DNA from: Papiliotrema nemorosa
Taxonomy: Eukaryota > Basidiomycota > Tremellomycetes > Tremellales > Rhynchogastremaceae
Direction of reading: 5' to 3'
NCBI GenBank assembly: GCA_032158125.1
Contig: JASKOT010000025.1
Span: 186,001 to 250,000, forward strand
Length of the DNA: 64,000 bases
Each line of letters starts with the position of its first letter. The stretch's first letter is position 1. Made by a program: the position numbers and the translations under genes. Shown here piece after piece: positions 36,341 to 46,600 of the stretch. The notes under the pieces are model-generated. The model was not told the origin of the DNA and did not search any database. It was given only the letters and a program-made list of their open reading frames with translations.

Positions 36341-37878
36341 TTACATGATATCCTCGATGGCGCTGGTAGCGCTATCTGGAACTGGATGGATCTCTTGGGC
36401 GAGTTTAGACTTTCTCGGTCCGACTTTGGGTTTGGGTGCTTTGGGAGCTTTGCGTTTGGCAGGGACGGCAGAGATGGGTTGGGGTACGATTGTCCCTTCT
36501 TTATTGCTGAGTACACTGACGGTATCGTCCGCGTCCCCAGCCTCTGATGTCACATCGTCGGCGACTTCTATGGGCGGTTGAGGCAAGGTCGGGATGGAAT
36601 CTGTAGAGAGGGAAGTGTGAAGTTGAGGTCGTTCAGAGGGAGTCGCACTGCCCGTTCCGGCTGCCTTGTTCTTTTTCGCCAAGAGATCTTTGGCCTCCTT
36701 GTCCGCTTTGACCAAGAGACTCAATTGAGACGGTGGGCCTGGAATGAGCACACCCAAAGTGGTGAAGGGTCAAACTTACCCCTCGTCCAAGTGTTGAATC
36801 TGAGTGAACCTCCGCCTATCCCTACCAGTGTCTTTTGAGAATGTTTCCATGCTCTCACCCGCTCTTTACGCGGGAATGGACCGACATCGCCTCCGTTGAT
36901 GGGTGAAAAGGCAGGAGAGACTTTGGGCCAGAGGGTGTAATGGAGTTTTGGAGCGATGATGGGTTTCGTGAACACTGGGATGCCCAACGTAGCCGCATCA
37001 GCAGAGACAAAGGGCGGTGAGGGTGCTCGAGGGAGAGTATCTGGTATGAGCGCAAGCAGGCAGAGCGCCATGGACTTACCGTGCGGGACGATTTCAGGCG
37101 ATCCTTGTACCGATGGCGTAGCGTCTCCAGGGGTGTGTGAGCCCTGCAAAGCCTGATTCAACGCTTCAGCTTCCTTCATCGCTCCTAGCATTCCCCTTAA
37201 AGTCAGCCATACTCTACGCCTGATCTTGATACACCCACTTGGTGACGCCCTTTCTCCAGTTCTTACCCCTCCCACTGGGCTTCTCACTCTTCACCTTGGG
37301 TTTCTTCACTTCCATTTCCTCTTCTCCTGGTTTTTTCTCCTTGATACCTTCGGGTAGTCTTTCAGGCGGACCAGAGTGGGACGCTCCCACTGCACTAGGC
37401 GCTAGCCAATCGTAGCTCTTTCTCATGGCTGTTGAACCTTCAACCAAACTCGATCCGGCAGGTACGGCCGAAGGCCGATTGGTAACTTTGGACTTTTTGT
37501 TAGGTCTAGAGGAGTCTTCCTCGTCCGAAGAATCACTATAGTCGATTCGATTCACCATCCGTGATGGACCGGCGGGTTGAGGTCTCGGTCCAATCTTGAG
37601 CGTCAAAGGAGGAGGGGGAGAGAGGGAGGAGCGTTCAGAATGGGGTTGAGAGTGTGATGAATCGTCATTGATCAAGTGGTTCACGTTTGGTCGAAACTGT
37701 TGATCAGTCGAGAACACCAGGAAGGAAAGGGAAAACTTGCAGTGAGTTTGACACGAGGCCCAGAGGATGTCGGAGCCTTGGGACTGCCTTGTGCGGAAGA
37801 CACTCCTGGGTTGAGTCGGACGGTCGATGTGGGCGTCGGCGCATCTTCCTCCGAGTCGCTATATTCGCGAGACGGCAT
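36341..37878 (-). CDS. unknown, probably nuclear, basic/acidic protein
   Basis: Not confidently recognised. Exons 37878-37741, 37696-37239, 37195-37080, 37040-36780, 36738-36341; 456 aa. The N-terminal third is Ser/Pro/acidic (REYSDSEEDAPTPTST, DYSDSSDEEDSSRPNKKSK), followed by a Lys-rich stretch GRGKNWRKG, a helix MLGAMKEAEALNQALQ, and a more ordered block with LHYTLWPKV, RVRAWKHSQKTLVG and LRFNTWTRG. The C-terminal part has AKRKAPKAPKPKVGPRK and ends SAIEDIM. The W/K block faintly recalls INO80 subunit Ies4, but that is only an impression. Intron 1 (37740-37697) has GC-AG borders (GCAAGT). Tail-to-tail with the START gene at 74 bp. Confidence 0.7.
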
Positions 37879-38134
37879 GATGCTACAAGAGGTGGGCAGT
37901 CGATAGCGGGAGAGGGACAAGCACGTAGTGAGATATGGATCAGATGGGAGACGAATGATCACAACGCGAGGCGAATTTGCTCAGCTATCGTACTCAGCAC
38001 TACCGTCACCGAGATTCTACACCCATAAACCCCGCAATCAGCTTTCAATGCATAAGGTTATGTACCAGTAAGATGCCTGGACTGAAAGACTATCGACAAG
38101 GTGACGCTGTAAGCCAAATACATGCATTGAGCTA

Positions 38135-39089
38135 TCACCATCTGCCCCCACCGGGTCCACCAAACCCTCCTCCGAACCCTCCTCCGCCACCAAATCCACC
38201 CGGTCCTCCTCCATGGTGACCCCCATGATGACCCCCATGATGGCCTCCAGGTCCTCCGAAGCTTCCTCCACCGAACCCTCCTCCACCACCACCACCACCC
38301 ATGAACGAACCCAGACCTCCCACCCCGCCATGACCACCTTGGCCACCTAACAACCCTCCTAGGCCACCCAAACCTCCCCCTCCGCCGCCCATGAAGGGTG
38401 GTGGACCCATGTCGTGTGAGAAGCCTCCACCGTGACTGCTCGACTACACGTCAGTCCGGAAAAAGTGGATGACCCACCTTGTGACCAAACATCTTGCTAA
38501 GCAAGACCGCGCCAGTTGCCAGAGCTGCGCCGCCTCCTAGGGCAGTGCCCATGCCCATCTTTCCTCCAGACGATTGCTGGCCCTGGACGTCAGCTCACAT
38601 CCAGAGTACGGGCGAGAAGTCATACGTATTGGTTGTACCCCTGATTCCCGTATCCTCCGTAGCTTTGGTTCCCATACCCGCTCTGCTTCCCCATCAGACC
38701 CCCAATCATACTTCCCAACCCTCTCTCGCCATCCCCACCAGGTGCGGCCGTCTGCCCGTTGGGGTCCGAGTTGTACCCCGGTCCAGAAGGGACGGGACTG
38801 TCTGTACTGCCCGCATTGAGGTAATCCCCCGCAGCACCTTGTCCGTGGTCACTCTGCGCAAATTGGTACGCATCAGACTGCTCAGGGTGAATCTCGCCCT
38901 CTGGTAGCCCGGGGCGGGTCCAAGAGGTGGTAGGTGGGTTGGTAGTTGGGTTAATGTAGAAGAACGTTTGATACGTCTCGTCGAATTGCCGGATCCTATG
39001 ATCAGTAAGAGGATGCATCGTAGCGCGCACCATGGAGCAGGTAGATCGTCGTAGCCGTGCTCGGGGGTTCCTGGTATAGCGAGAGACAT
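38135..39089 (-). CDS. WW-domain protein with glycine-rich tail
   Basis: Small WW protein of unknown pathway. Exons 39089-39031, 38995-38626, 38582-38478, 38443-38135; 280 aa. The WW domain spans about 14-50: first Trp in LPAPWIRQFD, then FFYINPTTNPPTTSW. WW domains bind Pro-rich (PPxY-type) ligands. Then a Gln/Gly/Tyr-rich segment (GYGNQSYGGYGNQGYNQ), a helix ALGGGAALATGAVLLSKMF that looks membrane-active, and a tail of more than 90 residues almost wholly Gly with Phe, His and Pro, including repeated HHGG. Resembles fungal WW/Gly-rich proteins seen next to endocytic or ubiquitin-ligase adaptors, but no specific ortholog is claimed. Confidence 0.82.
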
Positions 39090-39434
39090 GGTTGCTTGTT
39101 GAAAGGGTTGGATGCATCCATGCCATCTATCAGCTGCTGCTTGGCTGCGGGTGTCGTCATCTAGTAAGGCTCATGAATGGCAGAGGGATAACGCTTCTGG
39201 CTTGTCACGGCGCGACCTGCTGCCATGTACTTGTACCTTTCCGGGATCCCAGTCCGTAGACACCAATGCACAGTACTGGACAACCATCTGGAAATTGATC
39301 TACTGTGAATCCTGCCCCCTGGCAGTGTACAGGATGAACAAGGACGGGCCCATTCCAGCTGCTAGAGGTGCGCCAAGCCCCCAAATATGACCTTGTACAT
39401 CTCAGATCCATCGAGACACAACTCGTGCACTATA
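39090..39434. other. spacer between GPCR 3' end and WW-gene promoter
   Basis: 345 bp holding the upstream region of the WW gene and the 3' UTR of the receptor gene, both on the minus strand. Small ORFs only; nothing recognisable. Confidence 0.45.
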
Positions 39435-41095
39435 CTACCCCGTCAAACGATCAGGCATCTTCCTCCTGACCCTCCTTCTGACCAAAAATTCTGCCAGCCC
39501 ATACACCAGCCCATCTATCAGTCCCACCGACAAGACCATCCAGCTCGACATCAATGTCAACACTGGACTGGGCTGTTTATGCACCATCGCGTAGATTAAA
39601 CGAATCAAAGATATACTAAACACCACCATGTACTATCGTCAGCCCTGCATCTCGAGGGAGACTCACCGCGAGGGGGAAATACAACATGAGCAGACTGGCT
39701 TGTCGATTGAAATACGCCGTAGCACTCATTTTGAACTCTCCATTCGTCCCTGTCCGCGTGTGCGCATCCTCCAATCCTGTCGCTCGGTTCTCTTGGAAAA
39801 ACTCTTTCAACCCTTGTCCCGATGATCGTCGACTCGCCGCCATCCGCGGGTGATCTTCCACCTCGAGATCGAGGTTCAAGCTCTCCGTGTCGAATTTCGA
39901 CATTGTCGAGTGGACCGGACTCAACACTTGAGTCTTGGACGATGAATAATGAGCAAGCTCGATAGGTCGATCGGGCGTGACCAGCGTGTCGACCTGACTC
40001 GGGCGTTGGGACGACGCCATGGTATATGTCCCTTCTCCCGACGAGGTCGACCCTCGCGCCAGGGATGTTGGAAAATGCGTCGAGTAGTCTGAATTTCCCC
40101 TCGTAGGCGATTCCGGTCTCGACTCTAGCAACCCTTTGGACGATTCGGGCAAAGTCGACATGCCCAGCGGCGGTGTGTCCCAAGGCTTCGTATGGCCCAC
40201 TTGCACAAACTCCAATTGCTCCCATGGCGCATCGGGATCCACCGGCTCGTGTCGTTTCGGTGTAGGATCAGCACGACTTCCGAATTTACGAAACATTTTC
40301 CCCATTTGTGTATCCCCGTGATCCGTCGTCACTCCCCCAGAGACAAACTGCGAAGAAAGTTGGATGGTATCGGGCCGACGGAGGAATTGAAAGAGGGTAG
40401 AGTATAATCCGACAATGACGATGAACACGAATGCTCGAGGGATAAACTGTACAAGATCTCTCGCATCGAGATCCTTGGCACTGGTGATAGGATGCGAACC
40501 ATAGTAGCAGAGGTTCCCACTCGACGACCAACCCACAAAGCGCCACCATACTATCGTCAGGGGCACCCTTATTGTCTACTCACGCCCTGAATGGATCAAC
40601 GATATCGCCCAGATGATGGGCCAAGAATAGATGGAGTAGCGCTCCATGATTGATGTCGCGTGTGATAAGGGGTGTTTCTGCTATCAGCGAGGTCTAGCCG
40701 TCGACTCACCAAGAGGAGAAACGTCGCATAGGCAATGGCCAGTGTCCATAGATGTTGGGTAAACAGTACCACCGTCAACAAGAAGGCCGCCGCATTCTGT
40801 CGTCAGCGTCGATCATCTTTGTCACTTACACATCCCCCTGAGCCCGTTTTGAGGCCAATCAAATCTGAGAGGTATATAGACTCTGGCACGATGGCCACCA
40901 ACCTACCGTCAATGATATCCAGATTGAGACTCACCCTAGTAGAATATCACTAATCACCATTCCCTGCAGTAACCTCACACGCAGTTTCCCCCTGCCTTGA
41001 CGCCATAGTGATACAAACAAGTATGATGCGGCAACCAACGTCGATGCTGAAATGGTGACTCCTCCTATCGCATTGATATACAGCCATCTAACCAT
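39435..41095 (-). CDS. seven-transmembrane receptor, fungal Git3/cAMP-receptor-like GPCR
   Basis: Plasma-membrane G-protein-coupled receptor, probably a nutrient sensor feeding cAMP/PKA signalling as Gpr4/Gpr5-type receptors do in Cryptococcus. Exons 41095-40935, 40902-40830, 40796-40710, 40677-40584, 40550-39667, 39632-39435; 498 aa. Helices: TM1 around ISASTLVAASYLF, TM2 MVISDILLGLVAIV, TM3 LLTVVLFTQHLWTLAIAY, TM4 WPIIWAISLIH, TM5 AFVFIVIVGLYSTL, then a Ser/Thr-rich third loop of about 200 residues, TM6 ASLLMLYFPLAYMVVF and TM7 MVLSVGLIDGLVYGL, followed by a short basic tail. A conserved-type loop Cys occurs in LKTGSGGC and GNLCYYG. The class is inferred from helix layout and the RQ.SLLMLYFPLAY segment; ligand unknown. 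Confidence 0.82.
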
Positions 41096-42294
41096 CCTTC
41101 CTTTGATCCCAACGCGTCAACCGGGAGGAGAAAAACTCGCCGGTCGTGCGGTGAGGATTGGTGCAGGACCCCAGGTGGTGAGATCACAGTAAAGGCCTCG
41201 CGAGTTGAGCTCAGCGATGAGTCGGGTGTCTGAGTAAAGTCGCCAAGATCCAAAGATTGTCGAGCCTGGTCGAAATCGATACAAGCTAAACAGTCCCGAA
41301 TATGCCTAGCAAACTCTTCCACCGTAGAATACTGCTCCCTCTTGACTCTTCACAATGTTCTAATGTCCTCCTCGTCTCCTCTCGCGTGCGGCTTCGGCTT
41401 CGGACCGATTATACAGACTCTGCTATGTCGAGCTGAAGGACAATAATGCAGCGAACTCGTCACCCCGTTTTGTTCGACTTGTTCTTCTTTTCTCGACTGT
41501 ATCCTTACGTGGCGTGAATTACACAATGGCTTGTCCGGGAGCCGCCGAACAGTAGTCTAAGTGTTTGCCGGGCAAGATGGCCCGAAGTCTTCCCCAAGAA
41601 ACACAAGGCTTTCTGAAATCCTATGACACCGATACCCAGCGTATGATCGACTTAGACTACACGTCGTTGTCGTTCTCTGACGTTGGGCAGAGTAATCGTC
41701 GTACTACTCGGTGGTCAATGGATTATCTATTGAATAACGTCAAAGTGTCTTGGAGAAAACTTGATCTCGACGAGTGTTTGTTGCATGCTTGTTTCTTTTG
41801 TTCTGGCCCAAAAGCCGGGCGGCGCCACTCGAGCCCGCTGGCCTGTGAACCGCAAGCACATTATGCAAGAGATCACTCGATGGGTGGGTTAAATACCGTC
41901 AACGAGACTAGGGTGGCTTATGGAGATCGACAAGGGGTGGGGGGAGTGCACCCCCTTAGTTGATGGTGCCTGACCTACGGGTTGGTACCAAAGCCAAAAA
42001 TCATTCAATCGCCAAGCTGCCGCATCAGGTTAAAATGGGCCAGCCCAACGCTTCACAACACACACCACCGCTCTTTTGGATGCATCGGACCCTCGCAAAG
42101 ATGCTTAACACTGATCGTCGAAGCGACCATGCATCTGAACGACTGTCCAGATAGAAATGATGCGTGGTTCCTGTCAGTCTGGGCCGCGCGCCACGGTGGC
42201 TCGCCATTTGCAGTCACAGAACCGCATGAGGAGTGATGAGACCGCTCACCGCGCTCACCGGACAGTTCTACTCGATACATTCGCATACAGGCAC
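41096..42294. other. gene-poor 1.2-kb spacer upstream of the GPCR gene
   Basis: The longest stretch without a supported gene. ORFs at 41065-41322 (-) and 41565-41963 (+) have no recognisable domain, unusual composition and no splice-consistent extension. I find no tRNA-like B box paired with an A box. It may serve as an extended receptor promoter or hold a non-coding transcript. Confidence 0.5.
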
Positions 42295-43476
42295 TCAGAA
42301 CTCGTCCGCCCGCAAGCCTTTTCTAAACTTGTACTCTTCCCTGTCAACCTCCCGCGACATGATAAACTCACTGTATGGTACGCCCGCTCTTAGCCGCTCT
42401 TCCGCCGACCTGGGTCTCGCATGATCGTGCTCATATTCCTTCCCCTTTGCCTCTTGACCCGCTTTCGCCCAATCGTCCTTTGCGGCCCCAACAGTCTTTT
42501 GCAGTCTTTGCGGCGTTGCGCCCGGATCCTCACGGTGCAATCGGGGCGGCGGAGGCACCTCGTCGCCCGCTTTGAAGGGAGTCTGAGGCGATCCTTGACC
42601 ATCAGGTCCCTCTCCTGGAGCATGGGCATGGTCGTCTAGAGGGTCCTGTACCACGTGATCTTGAGTCAAGTCGGCCGTCTCGGGTAGTCCTTCAAACTTT
42701 CGCTCCCGAGCATCTTCCTCGTCTTCAATCTTTGCGTGGTCTGGGGTCAGTTCGAGGTGCGAGTGTTCGACTTGCGCTTGAAATGTTCGATATCTACCGT
42801 GAGCGATAATCAGCCTTGAACTCACCTTCAGGATGGGTGTACGACTCGTCTGTCTGTGTCTCTGGAGTAGAGTGATACAGCTGTCTGTGAGCGAGTCGCA
42901 ACTTTCGCCAGATAGTACCTCTTCGTGATGTAGGAAGCTTTCTCGTCAGCGAGACCTTGGTGATAACTCACTATTCCGACTCTTCATCGTAGTGATCTAC
43001 CATCAGTCGGGTCTTGAACGCGCACTCACGCCCTAGGTCTTTGTACCCCTGAAAGCTGGGTAGTCCATCATCACCTCCGTCCAAAAACTCTTGTAGGGAT
43101 ATCTTGCCATCGCTGTCCGTGTCTAGTTTTCTCAATACTTGCTCTACAATCTCCTTGGTCCTCGTATCGACCATTTCAGGGACAGGTATCTTCTCCTTGA
43201 CCGAATGATGGTGCAGTCCATACACCGCTTGAATCTCTGGGATGTCCCAGTAGCCGTCCAGATCCAAGTCGTGCAGCTTGAAAAAGGATTCTAGGTCAAA
43301 CGAATCAATGTGGTGCTCGGTGTGCATCTAGACATCAGGGTATGAGTTACAGATACACCCACATGTCGCTCGGCATAGGGCATGTTGACGTCGGCGGCAT
43401 CCTCCATATCAAAAGAGTGGTCCCCATGCGCGTGGACCAGCGCTGCGAGCAGCAACAGAGGGGTGATCTTGAGCAT
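42295..43476 (-). CDS. SSP120: secretory-pathway EF-hand protein, nucleobindin/Ssp120-like
   Basis: Luminal calcium-binding protein; yeast Ssp120 is a cargo/receptor-associated Golgi protein (with Emp47). Exons 43476-43363, 43327-43030, 42996-42972, 42937-42919, 42880-42826, 42793-42776, 42740-42295; 324 aa. Signal peptide LKITPLLLLAALVHAHG, then YAERHMHTEHHIDSFDLESF, EF-hands DLDLDGYWDIPE (about 58-69) and DTDSDGKISLQE, and the HHEELYHSTPETQTDESY block. The C-terminal 150 residues are acidic/Pro-rich then helical. Intron 6 (42775-42741) needs a GC donor (GCAAGT); only it joins HPEDIEHFK to HHAKIEDEED. Exons 4 and 6 are 19 and 18 nt. No ER-retrieval tetrapeptide at the end. Head-to-head with DOP1, another trafficking gene. 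Confidence 0.88.
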
Positions 43477-43621
43477 TATCGTGGTGAGCGTCGAAGAGGT
43501 CGGCTGAAACGACGACGAGAGGTATAGAACATGACGTGAGGCGGAGTTCGCCGAAGAGAGGAGGTCCTACACTCTCCCAGACGTGTTCAATCTCTCTCTG
43601 CATAGCGACCCCAATCACCCT
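43477..43621. promoter_or_regulatory. shared promoter of SSP120-like and DOP1 genes
   Basis: 145 bp between divergent start codons of two membrane-traffic genes. No clear TATA box. Confidence 0.5.
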
Positions 43622-46600
43622 ATGTCGCGACCGCCAGCGATACGTGAGCCAGAAGCAGGCCCATCGTCGACGCCAGGAACTAGATCCGCCAGCCCTGACG
43701 GTCGAGCATTGAGGAGACCCGCGTCCCATGGTCGTCTAGCAAAGTTGATGGTCCCTGGTAGATCACGGAGCGGTTCGTCGGCTTCTCAAGCAGAGACTCC
43801 GGTGACTGCTTTCGCCGATGAGATGCCTGGTTCCAGCGGCAGAAGTACGCCAGAGCATCGATGGCGGTCAAATAAAGGTATGTCCAGTATCAGACACCAC
43901 TGACTCCAGCTGCGACGTCTCTGTTGGCAAGCGATGCCAAGTACAAGAAGTTTGCAGCGCTAGTGGACAAATGCCTGCAGTCCTTTGAGAGTGTCAACGA
44001 ATGGGCAGACTTCATCTCCTTCCTGTCGAGATTGCTCAAGGTGGGTACAAGTATAATCAGGCTGATGATAGACCCTTCAATCACCTCAACCAGCTTACAC
44101 CGAGGTACCGCGAAAGCTCGTCGTGGCAAAGCGTCTGGCACAATGTCTCAACCCAGCTCTACCCTCTGGCGTACATCAACGTGCGCTGGACGTATACGCC
44201 CATATATTCGCGACCATAGGGGTGGGTATCCATATCAAACTCCGCTGATATCCAGACTGAGGGGCTTCGAAGGGACCTGCTCATCTGGTCATCGGGCATC
44301 TTTCCATTCTTTCAATTTGCAGCGACATCTGTCCGACCAATCTTGCTCAACATTTACGAAAAGTACTACCTTCCCCTAGGTGAAGATCTGCGGCCGGTGA
44401 CCAAGGCGCTCATCCTGGCGCTTTTGCCTGGAATGGAGGAGGAGACGGGAGATTTCTTCGACAAGGTGGGTCTATCATGGATACCGCGCTAATGTTAGGT
44501 ATTGTCAATCCTGAGCCGTGTCTCCAGATCCGTCGGCGATGCGTTCTTCCTTCAAAACGTCTTTTTGACCCTCATCTCGAGCCCAACCTGCCGCCTATCA
44601 GCCATCAACCTTTTATCTCGCAAAATGCTCAAACCGCCAGACGCGAGCGGAGGGATGGACATTGGTCTGATTATCCGCGGAGTCGGAGCTGTCTTGGAGG
44701 ATGAGAATAGTCTGGTTCGACGTGGCGGATTGGACCTATTGTTGCGTATTCTGCCATTGGACGGGCACCTCCTGAGGTGAGAGATCAGCCGGTTCTTATT
44801 GACACGCAGGGAGGCCGATGACACGGACAAGCAGTTATTGGTCCGGTCCACGATGGGTGTCGTGCTTCAACGAGAAATTTCACTCTCTCGAAGGGTCTAC
44901 ACGTGGCTGTTGGGCTCGGACGAGACATCAGAGAGTCAGACTGCCTACTTTCGAAAGAATGGACTTGAATTGTTGAGCACAACCCTTCTTGTGAGTCGTG
45001 AACGAGGTAAAGCTGACGGCAGACCGACATGGACACTCTGGACGGTGATTCGGCCGATGCACAGCGTCCCTTCAAGGTGTTCTTGTCCTTGTTGGACAGA
45101 TGGGAGGTGGGATCGGTCTTGTCTGAAAAGATTGCCGTGCAAGTCATGGAAGCGGTCAAGAATGCCATCGAGCAGAGTCCAACGCTCAAAGAAGAAGTGG
45201 GTAGACGTGCCCTCCACAGCTGATGACAGTTTCTTATGACGGCTTCCGCGGTGTACGACGCAGTCGAGCCCATCATTATCTGGCGGGCATTTTTCGAAGC
45301 ACTCGAAAAGGAGGACGATCACCTATTGCGATGGACGTTGCAAAATCTGCCTCAAAAGGACCAAGAAGTGACGGGTGTGCACTTGCCGGTCGTGTTGGAC
45401 CACGCCCTCACAGTGTTCCAGGTGAGCTGCGCCTGCAGCCAGCGCTGACGGCAGTCTCCAAAAATCGACCTTGCATCGCTGCTGCTCCGTCATATCCCTC
45501 CCGACATGTTTCTGAGATCTGCTCCACTGGGAGACTCTGAGGACAAGCTGGTCAGCATGTACGCCAGTGACGTACCGGCAGAATCAATGGCCAGTCGCGT
45601 GCCCGCCGAAGCGATCCCGCGGATCGTCAAGACAACCTTTGACCTGACGGTCACTGCCCAGTCTGCTACAGAGAGCCTACTCGCCCTTGACATGGCTACG
45701 CGACTCGTTGGCATGGAAGCGGTCCCTGTAGGTCATCTCAAAGGGTCCGACTGGCTCGAAAAGCTAGTCTCGAGATTGGGCCTCGTAAGTCGATGTGGTA
45801 ATCATGCTGACGTCGAGGCCAAGACGTTTCCCCTTGTCGATGCGATCGTCTCTACAGCGCTTATAGCCAGCCAGAGCACGCTATTCCGTCCGCCACTGAA
45901 TCTGACCCAACCACGCGTGATGCAGACCATCCTTGACACCCTGTTCCGCTACCTTCAACCCGTTTACGCAATCTACCATGTCCGCGTCGTCGAGCTGCTA
46001 TGGGAATACAACCGACTCGCCGAGGTGCACTCGCTCGAGAATGTCATTGCCGGGCAAATCTCCACCGCACTGGGCAAGAACGACACGACTGCCTTGAGCG
46101 CTTTCGGGACCATCTGGCGATTGACAGACGATGCCATGCTACCTGGAGAAATGTTCCATGTACCTCTGTTCCTCGTCTTGGATTCGTTGAAAAGCGCGGA
46201 CCCTGATATACGCGAAGCAGCAGAAACCTGGATGCGACTGAACCTGCAGTCTTACTTTCGGTGAAATTCATGTGGTGTTAAAGCTAATCATAGTGTCCTG
46301 GACCCCTTGCTGACTCGCCTGATCGACCCCACGGGCAGCAATGGCGATGTCTCTGGGCAAGACATTGACTACACTTTGATCGTCTATCTCATTCGGCACT
46401 TGGAGACTTTGCTCAAGGTCGAGCCGAAAGATATGACCCGAATCTGTCAATCGACCAAAATTACCACATCGACGCATCCGTCGCTGGTACAAAAAGCTGG
46501 GGTCATTGCATCAGAATCGGGCACTTATCTCGACCTCTTGGTGTCGATTCTCGTCACGTGAGTCTCAAACCGAGTCGAGCTGACAATAGTTATCTCCGCG

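Noticed and set aside
38135..38410. Gly-codon-rich stretch as a CRISPR or tandem DNA repeat
   Set aside because: Units are irregular and explained by a glycine-rich coding tail; the organism is a eukaryote.
41065..41322. Minus-strand ORF as N-terminus of the GPCR
   Set aside because: Wrong frame and no splice pair joins it to TM1; the ATG at 41095 starts just before TM1.
41565..41963. 132-codon plus-strand ORF
   Set aside because: No domain, odd composition and no supporting promoter or splice structure; treated as chance.
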